Positions 18,566-28,132 of a stretch of DNA of 38,518 nucleotides are shown here, one piece after another. Positions within the stretch are counted from its first letter, which is position 1; each line of letters opens with the position of its first letter. The stretch comes from an uncultured Caulobacteraceae bacterium (GTDB taxonomy: Bacteria > Pseudomonadota > Alphaproteobacteria > Caulobacterales > Caulobacteraceae). The stretch spans positions 160,831 through 199,348 of the forward strand of contig CAKZPF010000009.1 in the NCBI GenBank assembly GCA_937138625.1, in the 5' to 3' direction. The notes beneath the pieces were generated by a model, which worked only from the letters and a program-made list of their open reading frames with translations, was not told the DNA's origin and made no database searches. The position numbers were made by a program, and so were the translations under genes.

Positions 18566-19918
18566 TTAATCTCGGACAGTGGACTCGCCGATATCCCCAT
18601 GGGTAATGGTGACGCGTGTGGTCTCGGGCCCGGGCGCGCCCCAGCCGTCGGGATTACGGGATTGGCCGTCCTCATCCGCAAGGCTACGATTGGCAAACTT
18701 TTGGTTTCGGGTTTCGCGGCGGATCAGCTCTGATTTGCCGTCACCGTCCAAGTCACGGTGGTTCACACCCCCAAGCGCCTGCGCGCTCCGCGTGTTGCCG
18801 CCCAAATAGGTCTGCATCTGGATCGTCGCGCCCACGTCTCGGGCCCGAGGGTCCCAAGTGATCTCCACCACATCCACAGGCCGGTCTGATTTAGCCCGAC
18901 CATCACCGGCATAGTCCAGCACCGCATGACCTGGCACCGAAGCCACCATCCGGCCGTCCGGCAACTGCGCCACGGGGATGTTGAGGGGCTCGCCTGTCAA
19001 CTCACCGTCCCCGTCTCGGCGATACACTGTGATCTCGCGCCCTTCAATCTGATACCCCAGCGGCGTCACACGATGCGTCGAGCCCTCGTCTACGTTCAGG
19101 TGATCCAACGGCCAGGTGGGTGTGAACGCGGGCTCAGGGTTGCGGTGAAAAGTTGAATTGGGTCGTGGTGGCGAAAAGGCTGGGTCAAAGGGACCAATAG
19201 GCAAATGATCCATTCCATATGGATGACCAGGGCCAATGTCTTCACGGCCAAAAAAACCACGTCCACTAAGTCCGTACCCCCCACCAGGCATAGCATAAGG
19301 ATCGGGCGGGGTTTGACCGGGACAACGGGGCCGTGACTGAGGTGCCGAAGGGACATCGGCATACTGATAATCTGTCGTTGCTGTTTGGTTTTCCGAATTT
19401 GACAATCGCGACCGCCCAAACGCCGGGTCCCAGAACGTGGCAAACGTGTTGTGGGGGATGTGGTCATGGGAATCCGTATCGGATGGCCCCAGGATCAACT
19501 GGTCGGTGTCATGAGCTTGATGATCCCGTTGCGACAGAATATGAAACAAATAATCTTTCTGCTGGGATAGGTTACCACTTAGACCCTCTTCGGGATGGAA
19601 TGTACCCGCAATGAAAGGGTCCCCATAAGTCATCGTTCGGATTTTCGTGGCCTCGGCCTCAATCCATTTCAGCAGATCCTGATGGCGTGGCGCATCAGAG
19701 GCCCCGAAAATTTCCCGATAGAGATCCGGCGAAACATGCTGGGCAACAAGCTGTGCCAAGGCCTCACCTTCGTCTGTCACACCACGCTTCTGTAGCGTCT
19801 TGACGCCGTGGCTCAAGGCCGCTTTGAATTGGGTGCAATCAATAAAATCCTGATGACCCTGATAGCATAGCCCCCTGAAGTCTTCGATGGCCTTCACGGA
19901 TAGGTTTGGTCCTGACAT
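18566..19918 (-). CDS. Paralog A of an unknown three-gene family
   Basis: 450 residues, not recognised. Conserved with the two upstream paralogs: an N-terminal CYQGHQDFIDC (Cys-x9-Cys), an alpha-helical part, a middle DHIPHNTFATFWDPAFG, a variable proline/glycine-rich linker (about 200-270), and a C-terminal domain with VAQLPDGRMVASVPGHAVLDYAGDG, VDVVEITWDP, TYLGGNT, DLDGDGKSELI and RVTITHGDIG. DLDGDGKSELI resembles calcium-binding FG-GAP or dockerin-type loops. No signal peptide or membrane segment. GGAG seven bases upstream supports the start. It follows paralog B by 18 bases, probably co-transcribed. No function is assigned. Confidence 0.85.
   Translation of the reverse strand: MSGPNLSVKAIEDFRGLCYQGHQDFIDCTQFKAALSHGVKTLQKRGVTDEGEALAQLVAQHVSPDLYREIFGASDAPRHQDLLKWIEAEATKIRTMTYGDPFIAGTFHPEEGLSGNLSQQKDYLFHILSQRDHQAHDTDQLILGPSDTDSHDHIPHNTFATFWDPAFGRSRLSNSENQTATTDYQYADVPSAPQSRPRCPGQTPPDPYAMPGGGYGLSGRGFFGREDIGPGHPYGMDHLPIGPFDPAFSPPRPNSTFHRNPEPAFTPTWPLDHLNVDEGSTHRVTPLGYQIEGREITVYRRDGDGELTGEPLNIPVAQLPDGRMVASVPGHAVLDYAGDGRAKSDRPVDVVEITWDPRARDVGATIQMQTYLGGNTRSAQALGGVNHRDLDGDGKSELIRRETRNQKFANRSLADEDGQSRNPDGWGAPGPETTRVTITHGDIGESTVRD
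18858..19108. repeat. 251-bp block identical to 21638-21888
   Basis: Base-by-base comparison at an offset of 2780 shows 251 identical positions within paralog A and paralog C, bounded by mismatches at 18857 and 19109. It covers the start of the C-terminal domain. Outside the block the same genes differ much more, including at synonymous positions, which points to recent gene conversion or duplication. Confidence 0.9.
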
Positions 19919-19936
19919 ATGTGCTCTCCGTCTTCT

Positions 19937-21196
19937 TTATTCAGTCTCGGGCAAGTGAATGGCGGGCCCAATGTCACCATGTGTTATCGTTACGCGGGTG
20001 GTCGACTTTGCAGTATAGCCTTGCCAGCCGTCGGGGTTGCGGGACTGGCCGTGCTCATCCGCAAGACTGCGGTTGGCAAAAACTTTGTTTTGGGTCTCGC
20101 GCTGGATCCTGTCTTGATGGCCATCGCCGTCCACGTCTGCCCTCTCAGTGCCACTCAGCGCTTTTGCGTTTGTGGTCTCGCCCCCCAAAAAGGTCTGCAC
20201 GCGCACCCGATGAAGATTATCAGTGCGGCCCATCGCGTCGGGGTCCCAAGTGATCTCCACCACATCAGCAAAGCGATCGGACTCAACCTCCCCGTCTCGG
20301 TCATAATCCAACACGGCATACCCGGGAATCGAAGCCACCATCCGACCATCCGGCAACTGCGCCACCGGCACCGGTAAGGGCTTGCCATACATGGTGTTGT
20401 CTTTGTCCAAGCGGTAAATTTTGAACTCTTGACCATCCACAGTATAGCGCAACGGTGTGGTGTGCGTTCGCTCTCCCTCACTAAGGTGCAAATGTCGCAG
20501 GTCACGATATTCCACAGTGCTCCCACCAACATAGGAAAACGAGGGCGTGTCCGCATCTGGTGTCCAGCGCGCCCCACACAAGGGTCGTGTTTCGCCTATG
20601 GCATCCTCGTCGCTATACACGACAGGGTTTTGGCTTGTGACAAGAGTTTGGATCTTAGACATATCGCGCTGTTGGCCAAATTTGGGATCCCAATATTGGG
20701 CAAACAGGTCTGTGCGAACGTGGTCATATTTATCATCCAAATCGCCTTCGCCCAGTTTCAGTTGGTGCTCGCCGTGATCTTGGAACACCCGCTGGGACAA
20801 AATATGGACAAAATAATCCATATCATTGCGGCCCACCTGACCATCACCAAGCGTCTTCCGTATAGCCTTGTGGTCAACATAGGTGCGGTCAACCTGGGGA
20901 TCAGTGTGCTCCATAGCGACCAGTTTGGCAGCCTCTTGGGCCACCCACGCATCTAAAGCCGCCGCCGTTGGGGGGGCCGCGCCAAAAATCTCGGCATACA
21001 GCTCATCATTAATATGAGCCGCCACTGCAGGTGTGACATCAAACTCATAATCATCCCCCTGGCTTTGATCCGGGTCGTAGTGCGCTTCCAGGCTATTTTG
21101 CAGCTCCGTGCAGTCAATAAAGCCCTCGTGCCCCTCGTAACATTTCAGGTCTCCCGTGCCTTCAAGCTTCTCGACGGATAAATTGGGAACAGACAT
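19937..21196 (-). CDS. Paralog B of an unknown three-gene family
   Basis: 419 residues, same layout as paralogs A and C: CYEGHEGFIDC at 19-29, TPAVAAHINDELYAEIFG, LGDGQVGRNDMDYFVHILSQR, DHVRTDLFAQYWDPKFG, then VAQLPDGRMVASIPGYAVLDYDRDG, VDGDGHQDRIQRETQN and RVTITHGDIG near the end. It is the most diverged copy and lacks the long proline/glycine linker. Aspartate-rich loops (DYDRDG, DVDGDG) suggest calcium binding; this is inference. No signal peptide. GAGG seven bases before the ATG; an AT-rich promoter region precedes it. Likely first gene of a two-gene unit with paralog A. Confidence 0.85.
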   Translation of the reverse strand: MSVPNLSVEKLEGTGDLKCYEGHEGFIDCTELQNSLEAHYDPDQSQGDDYEFDVTPAVAAHINDELYAEIFGAAPPTAAALDAWVAQEAAKLVAMEHTDPQVDRTYVDHKAIRKTLGDGQVGRNDMDYFVHILSQRVFQDHGEHQLKLGEGDLDDKYDHVRTDLFAQYWDPKFGQQRDMSKIQTLVTSQNPVVYSDEDAIGETRPLCGARWTPDADTPSFSYVGGSTVEYRDLRHLHLSEGERTHTTPLRYTVDGQEFKIYRLDKDNTMYGKPLPVPVAQLPDGRMVASIPGYAVLDYDRDGEVESDRFADVVEITWDPDAMGRTDNLHRVRVQTFLGGETTNAKALSGTERADVDGDGHQDRIQRETQNKVFANRSLADEHGQSRNPDGWQGYTAKSTTRVTITHGDIGPAIHLPETE

Positions 21197-21228
21197 AAAA
21201 ACACCTCAAATTTTACATTTTATATTAA

Positions 21229-21255
21229 TTTATATGATATGCTAAAATCCGTCAA
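21229..21255 (-). promoter_or_regulatory. Likely promoter of paralogs B and A
   Basis: TTGACG (21255-21250) on the minus strand, 15-base spacer, TATAAA (21234-21229), in a strongly AT-rich stretch of the 149-base gap between paralogs C and B. The spacer is a little short. Confidence 0.45.
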
Positions 21256-21345
21256 GCTTTCTTCATATACGCCATGTAAGCCCCTACCGGGATCAGCCGC
21301 CAAACAGCGACAAGGCATTTCCACCTGCCTTAGGGGGTTATGGGA

Positions 21346-22728
21346 TCAATCCCGGACAGTGGGCTGGCCGATATGCCCGTGGGTAATGGTGACGCGTGTG
21401 GTCTCGGGTCCGGCTTCGCCCCAGCCGTCGGGATGGGCGGACTGGCCGTCTTCATCCGCAACACTGCGGTTGGCGAAGACCTGCGGACGCGTTTCGCGGC
21501 GGATCAGCTCTGATTTGCCATCACCGTCCAAGTCACGACGGCTCACACTCTCAAGCGCCTGCGCACTCAGCGTGTTGCCGCCCAAATAGGTCTGCATCTG
21601 GATCGTCGAACCCACGTCTGGGGCACTCGGGTTCCAGGTGATCTCCACCACATCCACAGGCCGGTCTGATTTAGCCCGACCATCACCGGCATAGTCCAGC
21701 ACCGCATGACCTGGCACCGAAGCCACCATCCGGCCGTCCGGCAACTGCGCCACGGGGATGTTGAGGGGCTCGCCTGTCAACTCACCGTCCCCGTCTCGGC
21801 GATACACTGTGATCTCGCGCCCTTCAATCTGATACCCCAGCGGCGTCACACGATGCGTCGAGCCCTCGTCTACGTTCAGGTGATCCAATGGCCAGGTGCG
21901 GCGCGGCGCAGACCCCCGTTCTGGGATGTATGGGTCCACAGGTGGCAAGACAAAATCCTTTGTGTACAGGCCGTCATCGCCATCAGAAATGGAGGGCAAG
22001 TGATCATGTACCCGCGATCCCTCCCCAGACCGGGGCTGGCCCAATGAAAAACGGGCAGCGGGGTCGTGATGATAATGCCAGGGCAAGTCATCGGATAAAT
22101 CCGGCGGGCAGGGCTTGCGACGCACAATATCGGGCTTAGTATCTACATATTGGTATTCTTCTGTTTTGCGAGTCAGGCGTTTAAGCGCGCGTGCCTCGCG
22201 AGCGCCACTGAAGGCCGGGTCCCAGAACGTGGCAAACGTATCGGCCCGAATGTGGTCATACTTATTGCCATGAAAGGTAAAATCCAGCGTCAACTGAGGC
22301 TCGGCATCGATTTCACCTGCGCGCTGAGCAAGGATATGGAAAAAATAATCCATATCGTTCTTGCCGACCTTGCCATCCCCCAGGGTTTGCTCTGTGTGCA
22401 TATGCTCGGCGTAGCTGATATCAATTTGGGGATCGGTGTGATCCATAGCCATCAGCTTGTTGGTCTCACGCGTAATCCAAGCATCTAAGGCCTCGGCTGT
22501 GGGGGCATCAGTGCCAAAAATCTCGGCATACAGCTCATCATTAATATGAGCCGCCACAGTGGGGGTGACGTCATGTGCAAAACCATCGCCCATGGTGCGC
22601 CCAGGGGCAAACTTGGCACCCAGAAGGTTCTTGAACTCGGTGCAATCGATGAAATCCTCATGCCCCTCATAACAGCGCAAATCCCCACGCCCTTCGAAGT
22701 CTGTGCTGCTTAGCAAAATCGTTCCCAC
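21346..22728 (-). CDS. Paralog C of an unknown three-gene family
   Basis: 460 residues. Conserved pieces: CYEGHEDFIDC at 19-29, TPTVAAHINDELYAEIFG, LGDGKVGKNDMDYFFHILAQR, DHIRADTFATFWDPAF, and the C-terminal domain shared with A and B. The frame is open to a TTG at 22776, but the GTG at 22728 is preferred: it gives the same distance to the first cysteine as paralog B (residue 19), follows a G-rich stretch, and lies behind a TATAAT box at 22768-22763. It shares a 251-bp identical block with paralog A. No signal peptide; no known function. Confidence 0.82.
   Translation of the reverse strand: MGTILLSSTDFEGRGDLRCYEGHEDFIDCTEFKNLLGAKFAPGRTMGDGFAHDVTPTVAAHINDELYAEIFGTDAPTAEALDAWITRETNKLMAMDHTDPQIDISYAEHMHTEQTLGDGKVGKNDMDYFFHILAQRAGEIDAEPQLTLDFTFHGNKYDHIRADTFATFWDPAFSGAREARALKRLTRKTEEYQYVDTKPDIVRRKPCPPDLSDDLPWHYHHDPAARFSLGQPRSGEGSRVHDHLPSISDGDDGLYTKDFVLPPVDPYIPERGSAPRRTWPLDHLNVDEGSTHRVTPLGYQIEGREITVYRRDGDGELTGEPLNIPVAQLPDGRMVASVPGHAVLDYAGDGRAKSDRPVDVVEITWNPSAPDVGSTIQMQTYLGGNTLSAQALESVSRRDLDGDGKSELIRRETRPQVFANRSVADEDGQSAHPDGWGEAGPETTRVTITHGHIGQPTVRD
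21638..21888. repeat. 251-bp block identical to 18858-19108
   Basis: Second copy of the block described in paralog A, in the same orientation and at the same position within the coding frame of paralog C. Confidence 0.9.
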
Positions 22729-22762
22729 GATCCCCCCCGTTGTGGCTTCTTCGCACAAACGT

Positions 22763-22768
22763 ATTATA
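22763..22768 (-). promoter_or_regulatory. -10 box of paralog C
   Basis: Perfect TATAAT on the minus strand, 35 bases before the chosen GTG start. A TTGACG lies 12 bases further up, too close to act as a normal -35 element, so the promoter is only partly defined. Confidence 0.4.
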
Positions 22769-22832
22769 ATGAGCAATAAACGTCAATATTCCTTCACATG
22801 AGTGCATTTACGTCCTTCTGGCCTGTGGACGG

Positions 22833-22861
22833 TTGCACACCCCTTTGGGCAAGCCTATAAG
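22833..22861 (+). promoter_or_regulatory. Likely promoter of sucCD
   Basis: TTGCAC (22833-22838), spacer of 17, TATAAG (22856-22861), 45 bases upstream of the sucC start codon. The -10 is good and the -35 is weak. Confidence 0.45.
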
Positions 22862-22906
22862 GCGAACCAGGTGTTTTGATTTGCCAACAACAACAAAGGG
22901 GACCTT

Positions 22907-24073
22907 ATGAACATTCATGAATATCAGGCCAAGGCGGTGCTGAAATCCTTCGGCGCACCTGTGGCCAAAGGCATTCCGGTTTTCACACCCGAAGACGCGG
23001 TCAAAGCCGCCGAAGAGCTGGGCGGACCCGTCTGGGTTGTCAAAGCCCAAATTCATGCGGGCGGTCGCGGCAAGGCCGGCGGTGTAAAGGTGGTGAAATC
23101 CATCGAAGACGTCAAAGCCGAAGCCACCCGTCTGCTGGGCTCGACGCTGGTGACCCATCAAACCGGCCCCCAAGGCAAGGTGGTCAATCGCCTGTACATC
23201 GAAGATGGCTCGTCCATTAAAACCGAGCTTTACCTCTCGGCGCTGGTGGATCGTGCCACCTCGCGCGTGGCTTTTATTGCCTCGACCGAAGGCGGCATGG
23301 ACATTGAAGAGGTCGCCGAGAAAACGCCTGAGAAAATCCATACCTTCACCGTCAACCCGGCCTCTGGATACTCGGCTTATGTGGGGCGCAACATCGCCAA
23401 CGCTCTAGGCCTTGAAGGCAGCCTGATGAAGCAATGCGTCAAGCTGATCGGCAACCTCTACAAGGCCTTCACCGAGAAGGACATGAGCCTGCTGGAGATC
23501 AACCCCCTGATCGTCACCGAAGACGACGAGCTGGTGTGCCTCGATGCCAAGGTCGGCTTTGATGGCAATGCGCTCTATCGCCATGCCGACATCATGGAGC
23601 TGCGGGATGAAACCGAAGAAGACCCCAAAGAGATCGAAGCCTCGAAGTTCGACCTGAACTATATCGCCCTTGATGGCGACATCGGCTGCATGGTCAATGG
23701 CGCGGGTCTGGCCATGGCCACCATGGACATCATCAAGCTTTATGGCTCCTCGCCCGCCAACTTCCTGGATGTGGGCGGTGGCGCCAGCAAGGAAAAGGTC
23801 ACGGCCGCCTTTAAGATCATCACCTCGGATCCCAATGTGAAGGGAATTTTGGTCAATATCTTTGGGGGCATCATGCGCTGCGACATCATCGCCGAAGGCG
23901 TGATCGCCGCTGTCAAAGAGGTGGGCCTGAAGGTGCCATTGGTCGTGCGCTTGACCGGGACCAACGAAGAATTGGGTAAGAAAATCATCGCCGAGAGCGG
24001 CCTTGATGTGCTGCCCGCGGACAATCTGGATGATGCGGCCAAGAAAATCGTCGCCGCAGTGAAAGGGGCATAA
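22907..24073 (+). CDS. sucC: Succinyl-CoA synthetase beta subunit SucC
   Basis: ADP- or GDP-forming subunit; with SucD it makes succinate and nucleoside triphosphate from succinyl-CoA. 388 residues. [19 protein letters not shown] is the classic start; [18 protein letters not shown] is part of the ATP-grasp domain; EINPLIV and FDGNALYRH follow; the C-terminal domain has [19 protein letters not shown] and [14 protein letters not shown] upstream supports the start. sucD begins two bases after its stop. Confidence 0.98.
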   Translation: MNIHEYQAKAVLKSFGAPVAKGIPVFTPEDAVKAAEELGGPVWVVKAQIHAGGRGKAGGVKVVKSIEDVKAEATRLLGSTLVTHQTGPQGKVVNRLYIEDGSSIKTELYLSALVDRATSRVAFIASTEGGMDIEEVAEKTPEKIHTFTVNPASGYSAYVGRNIANALGLEGSLMKQCVKLIGNLYKAFTEKDMSLLEINPLIVTEDDELVCLDAKVGFDGNALYRHADIMELRDETEEDPKEIEASKFDLNYIALDGDIGCMVNGAGLAMATMDIIKLYGSSPANFLDVGGGASKEKVTAAFKIITSDPNVKGILVNIFGGIMRCDIIAEGVIAAVKEVGLKVPLVVRLTGTNEELGKKIIAESGLDVLPADNLDDAAKKIVAAVKGA

Positions 24074-24075
24074 CC

Positions 24076-24960
24076 ATGGCCATTTTGATCGGAAAAGACA
24101 CCAAAGTCATCTGCCAAGGCTTCACCGGGGCCCAGGGCACCTTCCACTCGGAGCAAGCCATTGCCTATGGCACCCAAATGGTCGGGGGTGTGACGCCCGG
24201 CAAAGGCGGGACCGAGCACTTGGGCCTGCCGGTGTTTGACACCGTCTGGGACGCACGCCAGGCCACAGATGCCAACGCCAGCGTCATCTATGTGCCGCCG
24301 CCGTTTGCTGCGGACGCGATCCTCGAGGCCATTGACGCCGAAATCCCGCTGATCATCTGCATCACCGAGGGCATTCCCGTCAGTGACATGGTCAAGGTCA
24401 AGGCGGCCCTTGCGACCTCGAAATCCCGTCTGGTGGGCCCCAACTGTCCGGGCATCCTGACACCAGATGAGTGCAAAATCGGCATCATGCCGGGTCATAT
24501 CTTTGCCCGTGGGTCTGTGGGCATTGTCTCGCGCTCGGGCACCTTGACCTACGAAGCGGTGGCGCAGACCACCGCCGCGGGCCTTGGCCAAACCACCGCC
24601 GTTGGCATTGGTGGTGACCCCGTCAAGGGCATGGAGTTCATCGACGTGCTGGAGATGTTCCTGGCTGATGAGGAAACCGAAAGCATCATCATGATTGGCG
24701 AAATCGGAGGCTCGGCTGAAGAAGAAGCCGCCGAGTTCATCAAACAGTCCAAAGTTAAAAAGCCGATGGTGGGCTTTATTGCCGGCCGCACGGCGCCTCC
24801 GGGCCGGACCATGGGTCACGCCGGGGCCATTGTTTCGGGCGGTAAAGGCGGCGCGGATGACAAAATCGCCGCTATGGAAAACGCTGGCATTCGGGTTTCC
24901 CCATCACCTGCGGCTTTGGGCGCCACCTTGCTGGAGGTTCTGAAAAAAGAACCCGCCTAA
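24076..24960 (+). CDS. sucD: Succinyl-CoA synthetase alpha subunit SucD
   Basis: Binds CoA and carries the phosphohistidine. 294 residues: [16 protein letters not shown] and [18 protein letters not shown] (CoA-binding), [21 protein letters not shown], and the active-site histidine in [16 protein letters not shown]. Start two bases after sucC, so the pair is translationally linked. A strong terminator follows. Confidence 0.98.
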   Translation: MAILIGKDTKVICQGFTGAQGTFHSEQAIAYGTQMVGGVTPGKGGTEHLGLPVFDTVWDARQATDANASVIYVPPPFAADAILEAIDAEIPLIICITEGIPVSDMVKVKAALATSKSRLVGPNCPGILTPDECKIGIMPGHIFARGSVGIVSRSGTLTYEAVAQTTAAGLGQTTAVGIGGDPVKGMEFIDVLEMFLADEETESIIMIGEIGGSAEEEAAEFIKQSKVKKPMVGFIAGRTAPPGRTMGHAGAIVSGGKGGADDKIAAMENAGIRVSPSPAALGATLLEVLKKEPA

Positions 24961-24979
24961 ATTTAGACCATATACCCTG

Positions 24980-25012
24980 AAAAGGCGGTCATTGATTTGA
25001 CCGCCTTTTTTT
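24980..25012 (+). terminator. Terminator after sucCD
   Basis: An 11-bp stem AAAGGCGGTCA / TGACCGCCTTT (24981-24991 with 24998-25008), 6-base loop, ending in a run of seven T. It separates sucCD from sucAB-lpd. Confidence 0.9.
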
Positions 25013-25085
25013 ACAGCCTATGGAGCCATTCCTTCCGTCTAAACCAGGCACCGAATGCCATTTCGTTTCGCATGCGGAACAATGA

Positions 25086-25113
25086 TTGAGTTTTTGCGTT
25101 AATCGATTATTGT
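25086..25113 (+). promoter_or_regulatory. Possible promoter of sucAB-lpd
   Basis: TTGAGT (25086-25091), 16-base spacer, TATTGT (25108-25113), 38 bases before the sucA start. Each hexamer matches the consensus only partly; the presence of a terminator upstream makes a promoter necessary in this stretch. Confidence 0.35.
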
Positions 25114-25151
25114 GCCTTCTTGTGCAGGCTGTGCCGCACAAGGAGATCTGA

Positions 25152-28097
25152 ATGCCTGATGATATGGGTCGTCTGAACGACATTTTTTCCGAAACCGCGT
25201 TCTTATATGGCCAAAACGCTGGCTACATCGAGGATTTGTACGCCCGATATGTGCAAAACCCACAAAGCGTAAGCGCGGATTGGCAAGCCTTTTTCCAAAC
25301 CGTAGGCACGCCCGAAGCCCAAAATGTGACCGTCGGAGAGCCTAGCTGGGCGCGCCCGCGTCAGAGTGTGCGCAGCGAAGATCTGGCGGTGTTTGATGGT
25401 CTGTGGCCAGCCGTGGAAGAAAAACTCGGCAACGAACTGGCGCAAAAGGGCCTGAGCCAAGAGGAAGTCCACGCCGCCGCCAAAGACAGCTTGCGCACCC
25501 TGATGATGATCCGGGCCTATCGCATTCGTGGCCATTTGGCTGCTGACCTTGATCCCTTGGACCTAATGCGTCGGGAAACCCACCCCGAACTGGATCCGGC
25601 GAGCTATGGCTTCGGGCCTGAGGATATGGAGCGCGAGATCTATATCGACAATGTTTTGGGCCTCGAGCGCGCGAAGCTGAAAGACATCATTGCGCTATTG
25701 AAACGCACCTATTGCGGCACATTGGGCGTTGAGTACATGCACATCTCGGACCCCGCGCAAAAGGCCTGGATCCAAGACCGCATCGAGGGCCCGGACAAAG
25801 ACATCAGCTTCACCAAAGAGGGCAAAATCGCCATTTTGCGCAAACTGATCGAGGTGGAAACCTTCGAGCGCTTTGTGCACAAACGCTATCCGGGCACCAA
25901 ACGCTTTGGGCTCGATGGGGCCGAAAGCATGGTCCCGGCGCTGGAGCAAATCATCAAACGCGGCGGGGCACTCGGGGTCAAAGACATCGTCATCGGCATG
26001 CCCCACCGGGGGCGGTTGAATGTACTGGCCGCCGTGATGGGCAAGCCCTATCGCGCCATATTCAACGAGTTCCAAGGGGGCTCGGCCAATCCCGATGATA
26101 TTGGCGGTTCGGGGGATGTGAAATATCACCTGGGGGCCTCGTCTGACCGTGAGTTTGACGGCAACAGCGTCCACCTGTCGCTGACGGCTAACCCCTCTCA
26201 CCTCGAGGCCGTGGACCCCGTGGTGCTGGGCAAGGCCCGTGGGAAATATGCCCGCGCCGTGGCCAATGGCGCCGACCCGATTGCCACCCGCACCGAAACC
26301 CTGCCCCTGTTGTTGCATGGGGACGCGGCCTTTGCGGGCCAAGGTGTTGTGGCCGAGTGTTTTGCCCTGACGGGGTTAAATGGCTATCGCACCAGCGGTT
26401 GTGTGCATTTCATCGTCAACAACCAAATTGGCTTCACCACATCACCGCATTATTCGCGCTCGTCACCGTACCCATCCGACGTGGCCAAAACCGTACAAGC
26501 CCCAATTTTGCATGTGAACGGCGATGACCCCGAGGCCGTGGTGCACGCTGCCAAAATCGCCACCGAGTTTCGCCAGGAGTTTGGTTGGGATGTGGTGATC
26601 GACATGTTCTGTTACCGCCGCTATGGCCATAATGAAGGTGACGACCCGAGCTTCACCCAACCTTTGATGTACAAGAAGATCAAGGGCCTGGACACCACGC
26701 GCACCTTGTATCAAAAACGCCTGGTCAGTGACGGTGTGGTCAGCGAAGACGACGTCGACGGCTGGATCACCGAGTTTGAGAGCTTCCTGGATGTCTCGTT
26801 TGAACAAGGCAAAGACTTCAAGCCCGACAAAGCCGATTGGCTGGATGGCGCCTGGACGGGCTTTGTCTCCAGTGAAGGCCGTACCCATGGCAGCACGGGC
26901 GTGGGCGTCAAGGTTCTGAAAGATCTTGGCAAGCGTATCACCACCATCCCCGATGATGTGGACTGCCACCGCACGCTGAAACGCGTCATCACCTCCCGAC
27001 GCGAGGCCATCGACAGTGGTGAGAACATTGATTGGGCCTTGGCCGAGCACCTGGCCTTTGCGAGCTTGCTGAACGAAGGCCACCCTGTACGTCTGTCCGG
27101 TCAAGACAGTGCGCGCGGCACCTTCAGCCAGCGTCACAGCCACATCGTCGACCAAAGCACCGAAGAGCGCTATACGCCCCTGAACAATCTGGGCGGTGGA
27201 CAAGCCACCTATGAGGTTATTGACAGTGCGCTTTCTGAGTTCGCGGTTTTGGGCTTTGAATACGGCTATTCCTTAGTGGACCCCAATTCCCTGGTGATGT
27301 GGGAGGCCCAGTTCGGTGACTTTGCCAACGGGGCCCAGGTGATTGTCGATCAGTTCATTTCCGCCGCCGAAGCCAAATGGCTGCGCATGTCTGGTTTGGT
27401 GATGCTGTTGCCCCATGGCTATGAAGGCCAAGGCCCCGAGCACTCCTCGGCCCGGCTGGAGCGCTATTTGCAACTGTGCGCCGAAGACAATATGCAGGTG
27501 GCCAATTGCACCACGCCGGCCAACTATTTCCACATTTTGCGGCGGCAGGTGGCCCGGAACTTTAGAAAACCCTTAATTATCATGACGCCGAAGTCGCTGT
27601 TGCGGCATAAGAAATGCGTCTCGACCTTGGCGGATATGGGCCCCAAAGAAAGCTTCCAGCCCGTGTTGCCCGATGATGCGGAACTGCGTCCTGATGTGGC
27701 CGGGATCAAACTGAAAACCGACAAAAGCATCAAGCGCGTGGTGATGTGCTCGGGCAAGGTGTATTATGATCTCCTCGATGCTCGCGCCGAAAAAGGGGCC
27801 GATGACGTCTATCTGGTGCGGGTTGAGGAACTCTACCCCTATCCGGATGAACAGCTGCGGCCGCTGCTGAAACGGTTTCTGGGTGCCGAGTTCATCTGGT
27901 GCCAAGAAGAGCCTAAAAACATGGGGTCCTGGCATTTCATCAATCCGCTGATCGAAGAGACCTTGCTGGCCATCAAGGCGAAGCATTCTCGTCCCCGATA
28001 CGCAGGACGGGCGGCTTCGGCCTCGACGGCCACGGGCTACGCCAGCCGTCACCAAAAACAACTGGATGCGTTTTTATCTGAGGCTTTGGGGCGCTAG
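25152..28097 (+). CDS. sucA: 2-oxoglutarate dehydrogenase E1 component SucA
   Basis: Thiamine diphosphate-dependent decarboxylase of the 2-oxoglutarate dehydrogenase complex. 981 residues. The N-terminal piece [21 protein letters not shown] is the E2-binding start; [56 protein letters not shown] and NNQIGFTT form the cofactor site; [17 protein letters not shown] and [22 protein letters not shown] follow. AAGGAG nine bases before the ATG. First gene of sucA-sucB-lpd. Confidence 0.98.
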   Translation: MPDDMGRLNDIFSETAFLYGQNAGYIEDLYARYVQNPQSVSADWQAFFQTVGTPEAQNVTVGEPSWARPRQSVRSEDLAVFDGLWPAVEEKLGNELAQKGLSQEEVHAAAKDSLRTLMMIRAYRIRGHLAADLDPLDLMRRETHPELDPASYGFGPEDMEREIYIDNVLGLERAKLKDIIALLKRTYCGTLGVEYMHISDPAQKAWIQDRIEGPDKDISFTKEGKIAILRKLIEVETFERFVHKRYPGTKRFGLDGAESMVPALEQIIKRGGALGVKDIVIGMPHRGRLNVLAAVMGKPYRAIFNEFQGGSANPDDIGGSGDVKYHLGASSDREFDGNSVHLSLTANPSHLEAVDPVVLGKARGKYARAVANGADPIATRTETLPLLLHGDAAFAGQGVVAECFALTGLNGYRTSGCVHFIVNNQIGFTTSPHYSRSSPYPSDVAKTVQAPILHVNGDDPEAVVHAAKIATEFRQEFGWDVVIDMFCYRRYGHNEGDDPSFTQPLMYKKIKGLDTTRTLYQKRLVSDGVVSEDDVDGWITEFESFLDVSFEQGKDFKPDKADWLDGAWTGFVSSEGRTHGSTGVGVKVLKDLGKRITTIPDDVDCHRTLKRVITSRREAIDSGENIDWALAEHLAFASLLNEGHPVRLSGQDSARGTFSQRHSHIVDQSTEERYTPLNNLGGGQATYEVIDSALSEFAVLGFEYGYSLVDPNSLVMWEAQFGDFANGAQVIVDQFISAAEAKWLRMSGLVMLLPHGYEGQGPEHSSARLERYLQLCAEDNMQVANCTTPANYFHILRRQVARNFRKPLIIMTPKSLLRHKKCVSTLADMGPKESFQPVLPDDAELRPDVAGIKLKTDKSIKRVVMCSGKVYYDLLDARAEKGADDVYLVRVEELYPYPDEQLRPLLKRFLGAEFIWCQEEPKNMGSWHFINPLIEETLLAIKAKHSRPRYAGRAASASTATGYASRHQKQLDAFLSEALGR

Positions 28098-28132
28098 GCG
28101 CACCCTCAGCACGAACACAAAAGGACCGAACC

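Noticed and set aside
22729..22776. Earlier TTG start for paralog C
   Set aside because: It would lie inside the promoter (TATAAT at 22768-22763) and does not match the N-termini of paralogs A and B.
23740..24819. 359-residue minus-strand frame opposite sucC and sucD
   Set aside because: Spans two conserved plus-strand genes and has low-complexity shadow composition.
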